In this document: one piece after another, positions 28,691 to 28,860 of the stretch
How the letters are laid out: the number at the start of each line of letters is the position of its first letter
Numbering within the stretch: the first letter of the stretch is position 1
Assembly: GCA_003506995.1 (NCBI GenBank)
Contig: DNXB01000421.1
Location: 3,326 to 32,185 of the forward strand
Reading direction: 5' to 3'
DNA from: Verrucomicrobiales bacterium
GTDB taxonomy: Bacteria; Verrucomicrobiota; Verrucomicrobiia; Verrucomicrobiales; Verrucomicrobiaceae
Length of the DNA: 28,860 bases
Position numbers and translations under genes: made by a program
The notes under the pieces: generated by a model
Told to the model about the DNA's origin: nothing
Seen by the model: the letters and a program-made list of their open reading frames with translations, nothing else
Database searches by the model: none

Positions 28691-28860
28691 ATGATGGAGA
28701 ATGAGAGTTGCCCCGCCGATTACATTGACAAGCAAGGAGCGCCGGAAGCTGGAGTCCTTGAGAGCCTCGCGCAAGACTGCGCTACGCCTGGTCGAACGTT
28801 CGGCCATCGTGGTGCTGGCCGCTGACGGGGTTAACAACAAGGACATCGCCCAACGCCTCG
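28672..28860 (+). mobile_element. IS630-family insertion sequence, left part
   Basis: The element's transposase starts at 28701 and continues beyond the window. Its left end must lie between the last helicase homology (about 28660) and 28700. IS630 elements insert at TA, and TA dinucleotides occur at 28672-28673 and 28674-28675, so one of these may be the target. The terminal inverted repeat could not be defined from one end. Confidence 0.6.
28701..28860 (+). CDS. IS630-family transposase, N-terminal part, cut by window edge
   Basis: Reading from ATG 28701 gives 53 codons without a stop to the right edge. The peptide MRVAPPITLTSKERRKLESL, followed by RKTALRLVERSAIVVLAADG and NNKDIAQRL, is the typical N-terminus of IS630-type transposases: a leading LT-x-EER-type helix, then RLVERxxIVLLAADG and the start of a helix-turn-helix. 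The catalytic DDE domain would follow outside the window. GGAG at 28696-28699 is close to the start. It is in opposite orientation to the truncated helicase. Confidence 0.85.
   Translation, partial: MRVAPPITLTSKERRKLESLRASRKTALRLVERSAIVVLAADGVNNKDIAQRL

Noticed and set aside
28701..28846. N-terminal extension of the helicase fragment on the minus strand
   Set aside because: The plus strand here encodes a recognisable IS630 transposase N-terminus, so the minus-strand residues are antisense noise.

Overview
The window is GC-rich (roughly 60 percent by eye) and looks like a chromosomal segment of a Verrucomicrobiota bacterium, probably near Verrucomicrobiaceae/Prosthecobacter. This is inferred from typical combinations: a secreted protein with autotransporter-associated beta-strand repeats, a BNR/Asp-box protein with a verrucomicrobial C-terminal module, an ECF sigma factor divergent from a membrane Ser/Thr kinase with concanavalin-like sensor domains, ThuA and DUF4058 proteins, and many short intergenic tandem repeats. 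No tRNA, rRNA or CRISPR array was seen.

Layout. 1-1718 (minus): the first 572 codons of a large surface protein that runs off the left edge. 1937-3160 (plus): a secreted protein of unknown function with a possible NlpC/P60-like cysteine peptidase fold. 3165-6603 (minus): a tightly overlapping three-gene cassette, substrate-binding protein, histidine kinase and NarL-type response regulator, with no transporter genes. 6770-7055 (plus): decayed prmC-like remnant. 7071-9096 (minus): a small membrane-anchored protein and an enolase-superfamily enzyme. 9295-11966 (minus): a large BNR-repeat secreted protein broken by a single-base frameshift near 10866. 12532-15800: the divergent ECF sigma factor and Ser/Thr kinase pair. 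15943-24824 (minus): housekeeping genes smc, a BatA/VWA membrane protein, aroB, miaA and an FkbM-type methyltransferase. 24937-26766: a ThuA-like protein and a divergent D-2-hydroxyacid dehydrogenase. 26767-28860: an unstable end with REP-like repeats, a DUF4058 gene, a degraded copy of the dehydrogenase 3' end, a truncated SF1 helicase and the start of an IS630-family transposase.

The most unusual signal is a set of unrelated short-period (7-9 bp) repeat arrays and palindromes. They sit in gaps, at gene ends (where they supply stop codons) and inside coding sequences. The Ser/Thr kinase gene carries four such insertions: one in the kinase domain, two bracketing the transmembrane helix and one between the extracytoplasmic domains. 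SMC carries another in a disordered acidic loop. Two genes that run off the window edges (the left surface protein and the right transposase) were found by direct translation. Family assignments come from recognised motifs only; no database search was run.
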